The notes under the pieces: generated by a model | What the model saw: the letters and a program-made list of their open reading frames with translations, nothing else | What the model was told of the DNA's origin: nothing | Database searches by the model: none | Program-made: the position numbers and the translations under genes | Assembly (NCBI RefSeq): GCF_963576615.1 | Contig: NC_088711.1 | Location: 1,054,001-1,118,000, forward strand | Length of the DNA: 64,000 nt | Source: Watersipora subatra | Taxonomy: Eukaryota; Bryozoa; Gymnolaemata; Cheilostomatida; Watersiporidae | Direction: 5' to 3' | Shown: one piece after another, positions 50,501-59,500 of the stretch | Layout: every line of letters begins with the position of its first letter | Numbering within the stretch: position 1 is the first letter of the stretch

Positions 50501-53500
50501 TCATTTCTGAACAGTCAGCTATGCAGCTGCACTATTAACCATCACCGCTTTTGAGAAGATAACTTCTGAAATGGTAGTTGTAACAAGTTGTTGACAAGCT
50601 GTATGCGTGTCTCAGGAGAAAGTGGAAAAGATGGAAGAGACGGTGTAGATGGAGTCGGTGTTCCTGGTGTCAAAGGAGAACCTGGTGAAAAAGGAATGAC
50701 TGGAGCAGTGGGTGAGATAGGATTTCCTGGCATAGATGGAAAGGATGGGATAAATGGAGAAAGGGTAAGCTATGGCAGATAATTTAGATAATCTCTGGTG
50801 AAACTCAAATTATTGCACATTTAGTGGTTCAATTTAGTCGTTCAATTTAGTCGTTCAATTTAGTCGTTCAATTTAGTCGTTGAATAAACTTTTTACAAAA
50901 CAAACATTTTGCATGACGGTTTAGGGCCCTGAAGGCTCTAAGGGGATAAAAGGTGAGCCTGGTACGACTGGACCACAAGGAGAAACTGGAGAGCCTGGTC
51001 GAGTTGGTGTTCAAGGAGAACCAGGTAAACCTGGTGTCAATGGAGAAGTGGGTCGCCCAGGATCACCCGGTGAAACAGGAAATGATGGGACAAAAGGAGA
51101 GCCCGGTACTCCAGGGTCAGCGGGAGTGAAAGGTAGTATCCGCTAAATAAATTCCAAGAACTACCCTATTTCATAACATTAGATCACATGTTATCATGTG
51201 TTATCACATGGTATCACATGTTATCACATGTTATGACATGTTATCACTAGGTGAGAAGGGAGAACAAGGTGAAATAGGCATTCCTGGCATTGGCATTGAT
51301 GGACAGAAAGGAGATCGTGGAGAAAAGGGAATGATGGGGACACCTGGTGCTAACGGTATACCTGGACTGCCTGGCATTATTGGGCAAAATGGCAAAAGTA
51401 GGTGGATACAATGAGTGCCATAAACCTTTTACTCTTTAGCATTCATAAGAGTGAGATAATAACATATAATGATGTACGTATTCTCAACTTTGCAGGCATC
51501 AAGGGAGAAAAGGGTGATGATGGAGAAAAAGGGGCTAGCGGGGAAACAGTAGCTGGAGAAAAAGGCGAGACGGGCGATAAAGGAGACCCTGGTATAACAG
51601 GTAATGGTGCTTTACTGCTTCCAATTTGAGAGCCCCTTCAGTTGAGAAACTATGAAAAAGTAAACAGAAAGTTTGTTACCATTTTCCTGTTTTGCAGGAG
51701 AACCTGGAGTTATTGGCTTACCAGGAATAACAGGTGTAAAGGGAGAGCCAGGCATGAAAGGTGCACCTGGGGAAGCAACGCTTGGCGTTAAGGGAGAGCT
51801 AGGTAATAAATAAACCTCTCACGATAAACTTTCTGAGAACGAGCTGAAAGCTTCTGTGATATTTGTCTCAGTCTTACTAGCCAAACTATTTATTGGGATA
51901 CAAAATTGCTTGTTCGCAGGTGAAAAGGGAGCCAAGGGAGACCACGGTGTTCCCGGAACGCCTGCCAAAGAAGGCAGAAAAGGTGAACCGGGTGTCGGTT
52001 TACCTGGTCCAAGCGGTGAACAAGGACAACCAGGTTTTCCAGGAGACAAAGGGGAGAAAGGTGCACTAGGACCACCAGGTAAGCCTTGAGAACCGCGTGT
52101 CAAGGATGAACTAAGGATCTTTAGTGCTTTGGTGGGGGTTTAGTGTTCTTGTTTGGCTGTTCATAGGATTCGACGGATATCCAGGAAAAGATGGACCACC
52201 TGGTGTGGTTGGTCCTAAAGGAGACAAAGGTGATAATGGATTTCCTGGTCTCATCGGACTACCAGGAATGGATGGAGCTCAAGGCGAAAAAGGCATGATA
52301 GGCATTCCAGGTTTTCCAGGAGGTCCTGGACGTCCAGGAGAGCCAGGTGTTGGAGAACGTGGAGAGAAAGGCGAGCCGGGAGAATGTAAGCCACCAGACT
52401 TCAATGCGATTTTGCACACATACATATGAGTTGACATAGGGCTATTATTCATCCCTTAGCCTGATGTTTGGCTTTTAAATGGCTCTACACAGCTTGCTTC
52501 CTTCGATTGCAGCTCTTAGAGGACCACCTGGTGCAGATGGTATACCTGGTGACAAAGGAATGATCGGTATGGCTGGATTACCAGGTCCCTCTGCATATAT
52601 AATAGCTCGTCATAGTCAATCCGACCGCATTCCTCAGTGTCCAGAAGGTTCCATTAAACTCTGGGATGGCTACAGTCTGTTGCACACAGAAGAACGAGGG
52701 AGGGCAATTTCCCAAGACCTCGGTCAGTTCCTTATTGCCCGGATGTGTGTGCAGTCTATGGACTTTATAGCTAGTATAGCTGTGCTATCCTTACTTTACC
52801 TTACAAATGTGTATCTTTTCTAATTTAGGTACAGCCAGCAGTTGTCTGCGAACATTTAATCCAATGCCGTTTTTGTTCTGCAATATTGATGGAAAATGCA
52901 CATATGCCAGTCGAACAGGAAACAGCTACTGGCTCTCAACAAGTCTCGATATAACTATGATGCCAGTAGAAGGACTCGATGTAAGAGTTTCAGCTCTTTA
53001 TACTAATTAAATTTCTTGTTTAACTCTCTGCTAATGTCTCTCAATGCCTCTATGCTCTGAGTAGAATGCTATGCATAGCTGTGTAACCTGCTCCGTGGTG
53101 TTACAGGTCTATCCCTACATCTCAAGATGCGCAGTTTGTCAAGTGCAGTCAATGGTAATGGCTACTCACAGCCAGACAGTTGAAACTCCTGCCTGTCCAG
53201 TTGGTTGGAAGGCCATTTGGAGTGGTTACTCATTTTTCATGGTAAGTATAGACATTCTCCTGTCAGGAAACAACATTGTATATCAGTTAACAGAGAAATA
53301 ATTCAAACTGGCTTCTTTCTGTTACAGCACACAGCAGGAAGTGGAGGCGGTGGACAGCAGCTGATGAGTGCCGGCTCATGTTTGGAGCGGTTCCAGGCCC
53401 ACCCATATATTGAGTGCGGTAGCCATGGCACCTGCCACTACTACTCCAATAAATTTAGCTTTTGGCTTGTTGCCTCCAAAGAGCTAGACTGGGTACCACA

Positions 53501-53588
53501 CAGCCAGAGCCAGACATTTAAGGGTGTATCTTCTCTACAAAAGATCAGCAGGTGTAACGTGTGTCAACAAGAAGTGTTGGATTTGTGA
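29529..53588 (+). CDS. COL4A: Collagen alpha(IV) chain, alpha2-like, complete, 32 exons
   Basis: Secreted basement-membrane network collagen. Exons joined in phase: 29529-29583, 31911-32095, 32747-32866, 33451-33585, 34204-34248, 34555-34680, 36113-36157, 36521-36583, 36817-36852, 37074-37119, 38117-38157, 40780-40911, 43778-43928, 46507-46629, 46727-46869, 47489-47618, 47766-47900, 48009-48113, 49173-49376, 49479-49628, 50103-50192, 50616-50764, 50925-51132, 51251-51397, 51496-51600, 51698-51802, 51920-52078, 52167-52385, 52513-52722, 52829-52980, 53107-53241, 53328-53588. All GT-AG; 1369 codons plus TGA, against ~1670-1710 in vertebrates, so the helix is short. Order: signal peptide, acidic segment, Cys-rich 7S start, Gly-X-Y helix with many interruptions, NC1 with 12 Cys. 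NC1 details ('MMPVEG', 'GGGGQQLMS', 'QKISRCNVC') favour the alpha2/4/6 group. ATTAAA near 53685 may be the poly(A) signal. Confidence 0.95.
29976..30641 (-). mobile_element. hAT transposon remnant with 8-bp target duplication
   Basis: The element is flanked on both sides by CTCTAGCT (29968-29975 and 30642-30649), the 8-bp duplication typical of hAT. Termini are CAGAGGTCAGGAACC on the left and GGTTCCCTACTCCTG on the right. Subterminal 'gagccacatatggctc' is typical of this group. On the minus strand, 30431-30198 encodes the C-terminal end of a hAT transposase ('[16 protein letters not shown]...[11 protein letters not shown]'), with no stop until the natural-looking end. The rest of the transposase is deleted. 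At 666 bp it is a non-autonomous internal deletion derivative, sitting in collagen intron 1. Confidence 0.9.
30650..31910. other. Collagen IV intron 1, remainder
   Basis: AT-rich; no gene or tandem array recognised. Enhancers often lie in a large first intron, but nothing here identifies one. Confidence 0.35.
31911..32866 (+). other. Collagen IV exons 2-3: acidic N-terminal segment and first 7S cysteines
   Basis: Exon 2 (31911-32095) and exon 3 (32747-32866) encode about 90 residues before the first Gly-X-Y. The segment is rich in Glu, Asp, Ser and Thr ('[15 protein letters not shown]', '[10 protein letters not shown]'), has two possible N-glycosylation sites (NVT twice), and ends in the Cys cluster CLGGCRC, then VGMKGDRG. 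The cluster matches the start of the 7S domain of other collagen IV chains, which usually follows the signal peptide almost directly. Confidence 0.85.
33451..38157 (+). other. Collagen IV exons 4-11: N-terminal triple helix (7S region)
   Basis: Exons 4-9 (135, 45, 126, 45, 63 and 36 nt) are multiples of nine and start on whole Gly codons, so each encodes whole Gly-X-Y triplets. A single Cys in 'NPGCDGIPG' (exon 8) matches the conserved 7S helix Cys. Exons 10-11 (37074-37119, 38117-38157) encode a long interruption, '[20 protein letters not shown]', with two further cysteines. It sits where vertebrate chains also interrupt the 7S helix. Confidence 0.88.
38160..38380. other. Collagen intron 11, leading part
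   Basis: Unique AT-rich sequence between the exon 11 donor and a 20-bp minisatellite. No gene. Confidence 0.4.
38381..39140. repeat. Minisatellite, 20-bp unit, 38 copies
   Basis: Unit tgtgtgaggcagcgttagag. Exactly 760 bp = 38 units, all 20 bp long and nearly identical, which implies recent expansion or homogenisation. In collagen intron 11. Confidence 0.98.
39141..40779. other. Collagen intron 11, trailing part
   Basis: AT-rich; no exon, array or transposon recognised up to exon 12 at 40780. Confidence 0.4.
41150..42445. repeat. Minisatellite, 38-bp unit, about 34 copies, with higher-order structure
   Basis: Unit caacctatggtaatctctct + tacaactgcatctgtaaa, in collagen intron 12. Units carrying the variant 'tatagtaatc' recur at 41461, 41651, 41879, 42069 and 42259, that is after 5, 6, 5 and 5 units. 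The variant trinucleotides gtt/gta/gtc/gtg follow a matching order. Confidence 0.96.
42622..43230. repeat. Minisatellite, 30-bp unit, about 20 copies
   Basis: Unit ggcaactttggctacatgat + atggaatagt. Copies are almost identical. Both strands hold long open frames ([20 protein letters not shown]) only because 30 is a multiple of three. In collagen intron 12. Confidence 0.97.
43470..43762. repeat. Minisatellite, 25-bp unit, about 11 copies
   Basis: Unit gtaacccctgtatgtacagg + caggc. Copies diverge towards the right end. Just before collagen exon 13. Confidence 0.93.
44065..44885. mobile_element. Non-autonomous DNA transposon, ~0.8 kb
   Basis: Imperfect terminal inverted repeats: left GGTGATCACACGAGAGCCGAA, right TTCGGCACTCGTGTGACACGA. 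Internal 'ttcggccaaa' and 'ttcgg' motifs repeat. No transposase and no certain target duplication, so the superfamily is left open. In collagen intron 13. Confidence 0.65.
44890..45200. other. Collagen intron 13 spacer
   Basis: No gene or repeat recognised between the transposon and the 14-bp array. Confidence 0.4.
45213..45960. repeat. Minisatellite, 14-bp unit, about 52 copies
   Basis: Unit atacctagtgtacg with variants (gcgtac, tgtata, ctatac). In collagen intron 13. Confidence 0.96.
45965..46310. other. Collagen intron 13, spacer
   Basis: AT-rich; nothing recognised. Confidence 0.4.
46320..46430. repeat. Minisatellite, 27-bp unit, 4 copies
   Basis: Unit gggggtccaccagggtccgc + ttgcttt. 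The minus strand reads a collagen-like ADPGGPPKQ repeat, but this is antisense to the gene and intronic. Confidence 0.95.
46870..47488. other. Collagen intron 15
   Basis: AT-rich; no gene, array or transposon recognised. Confidence 0.4.
48262..48640. repeat. Minisatellite, 46-bp unit, about 8 copies
   Basis: Unit gatgaacaacttagagcagt + ttagacttgtatagatgccataaaag. Variation is mostly a/g at one site (gaacaac/gagcaac). In collagen intron 18. Confidence 0.96.
48802..48900. repeat. Long near-perfect hairpin, ~46-bp stem, short loop
   Basis: The left arm (about 48802-48847) pairs with the right arm (about 48853-48899) with only a 1-2 nt difference near the base; the loop is about 5 nt. In collagen intron 18. 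Possible explanations are a foldback insertion, a recent inverted duplication or a hairpin RNA source. Confidence 0.9.
49720..50098. repeat. Minisatellite, 11-bp unit, ~33 copies
   Basis: Unit attgattctct with shortened and substituted copies. It ends immediately before the acceptor of collagen exon 21 (50103), so it forms the polypyrimidine tract region. Confidence 0.94.
50358..50522. repeat. Direct tandem duplication, ~82-bp unit x2
   Basis: Two nearly identical copies starting 'aaccagttttgataagttaa' and ending 'gaacagtcagct'. Within each, 'ttagttaatactagtt' is itself repeated. In collagen intron 21. Confidence 0.9.
50822..50885. repeat. Short tandem repeat, 13-bp unit x5
   Basis: Unit ttcaatttagtcg, in collagen intron 22. 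Confidence 0.9.
51183..51249. repeat. Short tandem repeat, ~11-bp unit
   Basis: About six copies of atcacatgtt with small changes, ending at the acceptor of collagen exon 24 (51251). Confidence 0.85.
52591..53588 (+). other. Collagen IV NC1 domain (end of exon 29 to exon 32)
   Basis: About 226 residues in two homologous halves of six Cys each; all 12 are present. The first half begins '[15 protein letters not shown]' and the second '[15 protein letters not shown]'. NC1 drives chain selection and trimer and hexamer assembly in the basement membrane. The Met position used for the inter-trimer sulfilimine bond seems present ('DITMMPVEG'). The partner Lys position in the second half seems replaced ('[12 protein letters not shown]'). 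The last residues, 'QQEVLDL', form an unusual tail after the final Cys. Confidence 0.93.
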
Positions 53589-54980
53589 GCTTCCAGAATC
53601 TTGGATCTAAAAATACTCTACCACATTTAAAAGGACATAAAATTTGAAATATACCACACAGCATGCCTCACTATGTATATTAATATTAAAGTTTCTTAGC
53701 TAAGGACATACAGGTAGTTGCCTAACCTCAAACGAAGGCTGACAACTTCTATCAAATTTTCAATTTCTCATTTATTGTATCCTAGATATCTTTTTCACTG
53801 TGATATTAATTCTGTCTCACCACATTTGAGGAACCTTTTGATAGTTTTAGAGATCAGCTGCTGCTCATTCTCAACTATAGGCTGCACTATCATATAATTC
53901 ATGCTCCTTTGACTGAATCGCTATAGAATTTCTACTTTTCTGATTGGCCAACCTAGATTTTTATTCCTTCGATTGGTCAGTTATTTTAAATTGCAGTCAC
54001 ATTGAATTTAGTATAGCTAATTTTGCTTTTTCCATAATTGCTCTAGTAGTGCCCATGGACATATATTTTTATTTGAACAGTTTCAATCAATAATATATTA
54101 TGGAATGTCTAGCTTAAATACATAATGTGCATCAGCGTCATTTTGCAAATTTTCGTCATTTGAGCACATTTGTCATAAATGCAAAAGAAGTTGGCTGCAA
54201 TTCTCTCATGTTTTTCATAGAAGACCTTCAATCTGCTATATATGCAAAGTTGTCTTCTCTATCCTCCTAATGATTGGGAAACAGTATTCACTATTTAAAT
54301 TAGTTTTGTTATGCAGTATAGCGTCCATACATGTAATACCTTTCCAGGATGCTGAGTATTATTACGAGTATAAACACATTTCCTTCACAAACTTGTGAGG
54401 TTCTTTAGATTAAGTTGTATTTAAAACTCATCAGTCTAAATTCCTTTAGCGAATTAACTAGCCTTTTAGCATTGATAAAGACTCTCTTTCACTTGCACAA
54501 AGAGAAACAACCATAAAATTCGATAACAAAGTTCATCAAAAATCCACCATAGCAAGATTACGCATGGCTTGTTCATATGATATTGTATGAAGCAACCTAT
54601 AAAAATAGTGCGTTGCCAATTCTGAGTTGGCAATGGTACTGTGGAGTTGTCCTCACACCAACCTAGGAATGAGAGTTGAAAGTGGAACCATTTTTTCAGT
54701 TCTTTGGTGAGATTTGCAAGACCAGCTGTAAAAAAAATTTCTAAAAAACCAGAAAAGGACTCTTCTCGCGAAGAGAGCTGAGGATACTATTATATTAGGC
54801 TGATCACGTCAGACGTACTGTAGAAGTCACATACGAATGATGATTGGTTGAAACATGAGAATGAATAGGAGTGTCATTGTTTGACATGACTGTGACTTCC
54901 TGTAAAAAAACAGTAAATTAGCAGCTGATTTTTACTCCATGATGCAGTCAATCACTAAAAACAAAGTTTACAAACTTAAC
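53589..54980. other. Collagen 3' UTR and flank, with an annexin scrap
   Basis: Possible poly(A) signal ATTAAA near 53685. At 54208-54265 the plus strand reads 'agaagaccttc...aatctgc.ata...gcaaagttgtcttctctat'. This matches the start of the annexin last exon and its upstream intron at 63405-63462, with an internal gap. It is a non-coding relic. The rest shows nothing. Confidence 0.6.
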
Positions 54981-54984
54981 ACAC

Positions 54985-55668
54985 CTTCATGCTACCATGG
55001 AAACCAATAAACATTAGCTTCAGAACTACCAAGGAAACCAATAAACATTAGCTTCATGCTACCAAGGAAACCAATAAACATTAGCTTCATGCTACCAAGG
55101 AAACCAATAAACATTAGCTTCAGAACTACCAAGGAAACCAATAAACATTAGCTTCATGCTACCAAGGAAACCAATAAACATTAGCTTCATGCTACCAAGG
55201 AAACCAATAAACATTAGCTTCAGAACTACCAAGGAAACCAATAAACATTAGCTTCAGAACTACCAAGGAAACCAATAAACATTAGCTTCAGAACTACCAA
55301 GGAAACCAATAAACATTAGCTTCAGAACTACCAAGGAAACCAATAAACATTAGCTTCAGAACTACCAAGGAAACCAATAAACATTAGCTTCAGAACTACC
55401 AAGGAAACCAATAAACATTAGCTTCAGAACTACCAAGGAAACCAATAAACATTAGCTTCAGAACTACCAAGGAAACCAATAAACATTAGCTTCATGCTAC
55501 CAAGGAAACCAATAAACATTAGCTTCAGAACTACCAAGGAAACCAATAAACATTAGCTTCATGCTACCAAGGAAACCAATAAACATTAGCTTCATGCTAC
55601 CAAGGAAACCAATAAACATTAGCTTCAGAACTACCAAGGAAACCAATAAACATTAGCTTCAGAACTAC
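54985..55668. repeat. Minisatellite, 34-bp unit, about 20 copies
   Basis: Unit aaggaaaccaataaacatta + gcttcagaactacc. Two interspersed versions end 'cagaactacc' or 'catgctacc'. Every unit contains an AATAAA hexamer. Confidence 0.96.
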
Positions 55669-55937
55669 ACAAGAATGTTCACATCTAAAACAGAATGTGT
55701 TCAACACATCATAGACAAATTATCTAGTGTTGCGCGCAACTCAGCTTCCCACAGTAGCCACAGTAAAAGCTTCGATGATAATATCTAACAGCTTTCTGAT
55801 ATAAATGCTACCATTGATATAAGTATAACTAGAGCCTCTTGATATTGATGAGATTGTTAGCTCATCAGATGCAGAGCAAGGAGCCACATTCACTTGATGG
55901 AGTGGGATAACAGCTGAGGCTTGAAAATACAATAACT

Positions 55938-56385
55938 GCGCCAGATTATTCTAAATATATTAAGTGTACCAGATTATCCTAAATATATCACAAGTGTACC
56001 AGATTATTCTAAATATATTAAGTGTACCAGATTATTCTAAATATATCACAAGTGTACCAGATTATTCTAAATATATTAAGTGTACCAGATTATTCTAAAT
56101 ATATCACAAGTGTACCAGATTATTCTAAATATAATAAGTGTACCATATTATTCTAAATATATTAAGTGTACCAGATTATTCTAAATATATTTAGTGTACC
56201 AGATTATTCTAAATATATCACAAGTGTACCAGATTATTCTAAATATATCTCAAGTGTACCAGATTATTCTAAATATATTAAAAGTGTACCACATTATTCT
56301 AAATATATCAAAAGTGCACTAGATTATGTTAAATATATCAAAAGTATACCAAATTATTCTAAATATATCAAAGCTGCATGAAATT
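55938..56385. repeat. Minisatellite, 25/30-bp units
   Basis: Unit gtgtaccagattattctaaa + tatat, alternating short (25-26 bp) and long (30 bp, with 'cacaa') forms; about 16 copies, diverging to the right. Confidence 0.94.
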
Positions 56386-56775
56386 ATTCTAGAAGTATTC
56401 TTTCAAAATTGTCTCACAAGGTTATATTTAAGCAAAGGTGTAAAAAAGACCGTGGCAACCACAAAGGCCTTTCCTATAGTCAATATCCAAGCAGACACCC
56501 TCATAAATGCTACGTGACAGAATGAACGTAGGGCTATGCATATTGAATCAGCAGTAAAGTGAGTCCTAAAAACAGTGAAAACTTAGAAACAAGACCTACC
56601 TCCAGGATAACATCAGGGGCATACAAAACTTACATTAGTGATTAAAATTAGTTTTTGTGACGAGTATAGGGCTATCTTAAACAAATCAACAGACAATAAA
56701 AAATTAGCGTTAAATTTTTAGTTGTGATATACGGGGCATCGTAGCAGTTTCTTTGTTTACAGCTAGCTTAGAGTC

Positions 56776-57228
56776 TTGACATCTTTAATGGAAAACCGAG
56801 GAATTTTTAGCATTACTACAAATATTTCTAATGCTCCTTCTGATCTCACCGGGACTGTCTACGTGAATGTTTCAGTACTCATGGTATATTCTAGAATGCA
56901 TTCTTGCATATTCTTGCCAGTGGTCTATCTGACCTTAGAAACTATTAGAAACAGACTAGATTCAAGATCTCAATTTGTAGGGTTTGTCAAAACACTCAAA
57001 GCTTGTATACTAGCTAGAGATTTTAACGTTGTTCTAGAAAGACCTAGGTCTCATTTGCTTAACATCGTGAAAGAATGTGTTATTGATGTTTGTAATAATA
57101 AAAACTGTAGAAATGAATCATTGCAATCGGCGACTAATGAAGTGAAGAGGATCACTGGCAATAAAACTGGTTATAAACCTAACCATTATAGTAGCAGAAT
57201 TAGAACACCCAGTAAGGGAAAATTTTGA
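56776..57228 (+). CDS. Orphan ORF, 150 codons, uncertain
   Basis: An uninterrupted frame from ATG to TGA in otherwise AT-rich intergenic DNA between two minisatellites. I do not recognise the protein. It is of mixed composition rather than a repeat. A hydrophobic stretch falls near residues 30-55 ('VYVNVSVLMVY', 'CIFLPVVYLTL'), followed by a basic, Asn-rich C-terminus with four Cys between residues ~107 and 116. It might be a fragment of a transposon gene, an exon of an unseen gene, or chance. No splice sites or poly(A) signal decide this. Confidence 0.25.
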   Translation: MTSLMENRGIFSITTNISNAPSDLTGTVYVNVSVLMVYSRMHSCIFLPVVYLTLETIRNRLDSRSQFVGFVKTLKACILARDFNVVLERPRSHLLNIVKECVIDVCNNKNCRNESLQSATNEVKRITGNKTGYKPNHYSSRIRTPSKGKF

Positions 57229-57339
57229 ATGATTACGATAAGGCGGAAAAGGCATTATGTTATGGAAATAGTATAATTCACGTGAGCATGGTAACTATGG
57301 CAGAGACCAGTTCTTGTCTGATTTTAGTAGGAAAAGTTA

Positions 57340-58465
57340 TAGAAGAGATGAACCTAGAGCAGAAGAGATGACCCTAAAGCAGAAAGGATGACCATAGAGC
57401 AGAAGAGATGACCATAGAGCAGAAGAGATGACCCTAGAGCAGAAGGGATGACCATAGAGAAGAAGGGATGGCCCTAGAGCAGAAAAGATGACCCTAGAGC
57501 AGAAAAGATGACCCTAGAGCAGAAAAGATGACCTTAGAGCAGAAAAGAAGATCCTAGAGTGGAAGAGATGACCCTAGAGCAAAAGAGATGACCCTAGAGC
57601 AGAAGGGATGACCATAGAGCAGAAGGGATGGCCCTAGAGCAGAAAAGATGACCCTAGAGCAGAAAAAATGACCTTAGAGCAGAAAAGATGATCCTAGAGT
57701 GGAAGAGATGATCTCAGAGCACAAGAGATAACCCTAGAGCAGGAGAGATGACCCTAGAGCAGAAGGGATGACCTTAGAGCAGAAGGGATGGCCCTAGAGC
57801 AAAAAGGATGGCCTTAGAGCAAAAAAGATGACCCTAGAGCAGAAAAGATGACCTTAGAGCAGAAAAGAAGATCCTAGAGTGGAAGAGATGACCCTAGAGC
57901 AAAAGAGATGACCCTAGAGCAGAAGGGATGACCATAGAGCAGAAGGGACGGCCCTAGAGCAGAAAAGATGACCCTAGAGCAGAAAAAATGACCTTAGAGC
58001 AGAAAAGATGATCCTAGAGTGGAAGAGATGACCTTAGAGCACAAGAGATAACCCTAGAGCAGGAGAGATGACCCTAGAGCAGAAGGGATGGCCCTAGAGC
58101 AGAAAAGATGACCTTAGAGCAGAAAAGATGATCCTAGAGTGGAAGAGATGACCTTAGAGCACAAGAGATAACCCTAGAGCAGGAGAGATGACCCTAGAGC
58201 AGAAGAGATGACCTTAGAGCAGAAGGGATGATCCTAGAGCACAAAAGATAACCTTAAAGCAGAAAAGATGATCCTAGAGCAGAAAAGATGATCCTAGAGC
58301 AGAAAAGATGACCCTAGAGCAGAAGGGATGACCCTAGAGCAGAAGGGATGACCCTAGAGCAGAAGGGATGACTATAGAGCAGAAGGGATGACCCTAGAGC
58401 AGAAGGGATGACCCTAAAGTGGAAGAGATGACCTTAGAGCAAAATAGATGACCTTAGAGCAGAAG
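57340..58465. repeat. Minisatellite, 20-bp unit, about 56 copies
   Basis: Unit agcagaagggatgaccctag with many variants (aaaagatg, ggaagagatg, gatcctag). A block of roughly 240 bp, containing 'gaagatcctagagtggaaga', recurs around 57545 and 57865, so longer-range duplication overlies the 20-bp period. Confidence 0.95.
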
Positions 58466-58620
58466 AGAGACCCTTGAGCAAAAAAGACAGATATACGTCC
58501 AAGCTAGACTTAAATGGAAACATAAACTCACGATGGCTCACCAGTGAGAGACAATATAAATTGGAAGAGCCGTTTCTCTCCTAAAGGATATTATGATTGT
58601 TATCCGTGTGTTAAACTTAA

Positions 58621-59496
58621 AGGTTGATTTGCAACAAAATTCACATTACAGTTATTTGATGTCAAAAGATTCACCATGTCTTACTCTGTTGTGTTGTAGG
58701 TGCCAAATATAAGGGAATATGATTACAAGCTCTTAAAAGCTAAAAAACGAACAGTTAATCGCAGCCACACGAGACTGCTGCAGATTGGATTCTCTTTTCA
58801 AAACGGCTCAAATGTGACGTAGCTGTGGTAGATGGTTTCTGTTTACACTTTCATGCAACCTTATTCGTCGAAATATGTTCACAAATATACTTCAAGCGTT
58901 CAATAAAACCATGTCTATTGTTCTTACGCATCTGTTTTATCGTCATTGTAATGCTGTCACTATTAGCAGTGATATCTTATAACTTACCGTAAAAATGCAT
59001 TTAATTTTTTAACCTTATCTCGAAGGAGTACATATCATTGTCTGATAATCATGATGAGCCTGTTGGTCACCTGTGATAATCGAAAAGTGCTGCAAAAATT
59101 GTTTGCGAAGTATTAGGTCACATGATCAGATTACGACTTGCCGATTAGACCAGGCCGAAACAAAACTGTAAAGTAGCGAGCATCTATATTTGATACGGGG
59201 TCTTCGGTAAAACCCGAAGTGTTTGTCATAAACTAGTGCTACGATAAGTTTATATTGAGCTTTTTATTGGCCTTTCAATTCACGTGAGAACATTATGTGA
59301 CAAGACAATAACCAAATTTCCTGGCAACGTCATCAAAATAAAGAGATTCCAATCTACGGCGGCTCTTCATTTCTGAGCTTTTAAGAGCTTGTAATCACAT
59401 TTTCACATATTTGGCACCTACAACACAACAGAGTAAAACATGGTGAATCTTTTGATGCCAAATAACTGTAATGTGATTTTTGTTGCAAGTCAACCT
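58621..59496. mobile_element. Foldback element with ~120-bp inverted repeats and TTAA flanks
   Basis: TTAA lies on both sides (58617-58620 and 59497-59500), as for piggyBac-type insertion. Arms 58621-58741 and 59378-59496 are inverted copies: left starts AGGTTGATTTGCAACAAAA, right ends TGTTGCAAGTCAACCT, with some mismatches. 876 bp, no transposase frame. The palindromic TTAA and lack of typical piggyBac CCC ends leave the superfamily open. Confidence 0.75.
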
Positions 59497-59500
59497 TTAA

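Larger units (their letters stand above)
40780..52590 (+). other. Collagen IV exons 12-29: main interrupted triple helix
   Basis: From exon 14 on, nearly all helix exons begin inside a split Gly codon (phase 1 introns), as usual in collagen IV; two introns (before 47489 and before 50925) are phase 0. Interruptions include 'GDSVRGDRG', '[11 protein letters not shown]', 'GTATDGIKG', 'GKSIKGEKG', 'GETVAGEKG', 'GEATLGVKG', 'TPAKEGRKG' and 'GESLRGPPG'. One RGD (residues ~328-330) lies in the first of these. Lys-Gly-Asp/Glu triplets dominate, typical of sites for lysyl hydroxylation and salt bridges. The helix ends in exon 29 with '[10 protein letters not shown]', where NC1 begins. Confidence 0.92.

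Noticed and set aside
47716-52103. Several minus-strand Pro/Ser-rich ORFs opposite collagen exons
   Set aside because: These are reverse-complement shadows of Gly-X-Y coding sequence (GGN-CCN becomes Pro/Ser-rich).
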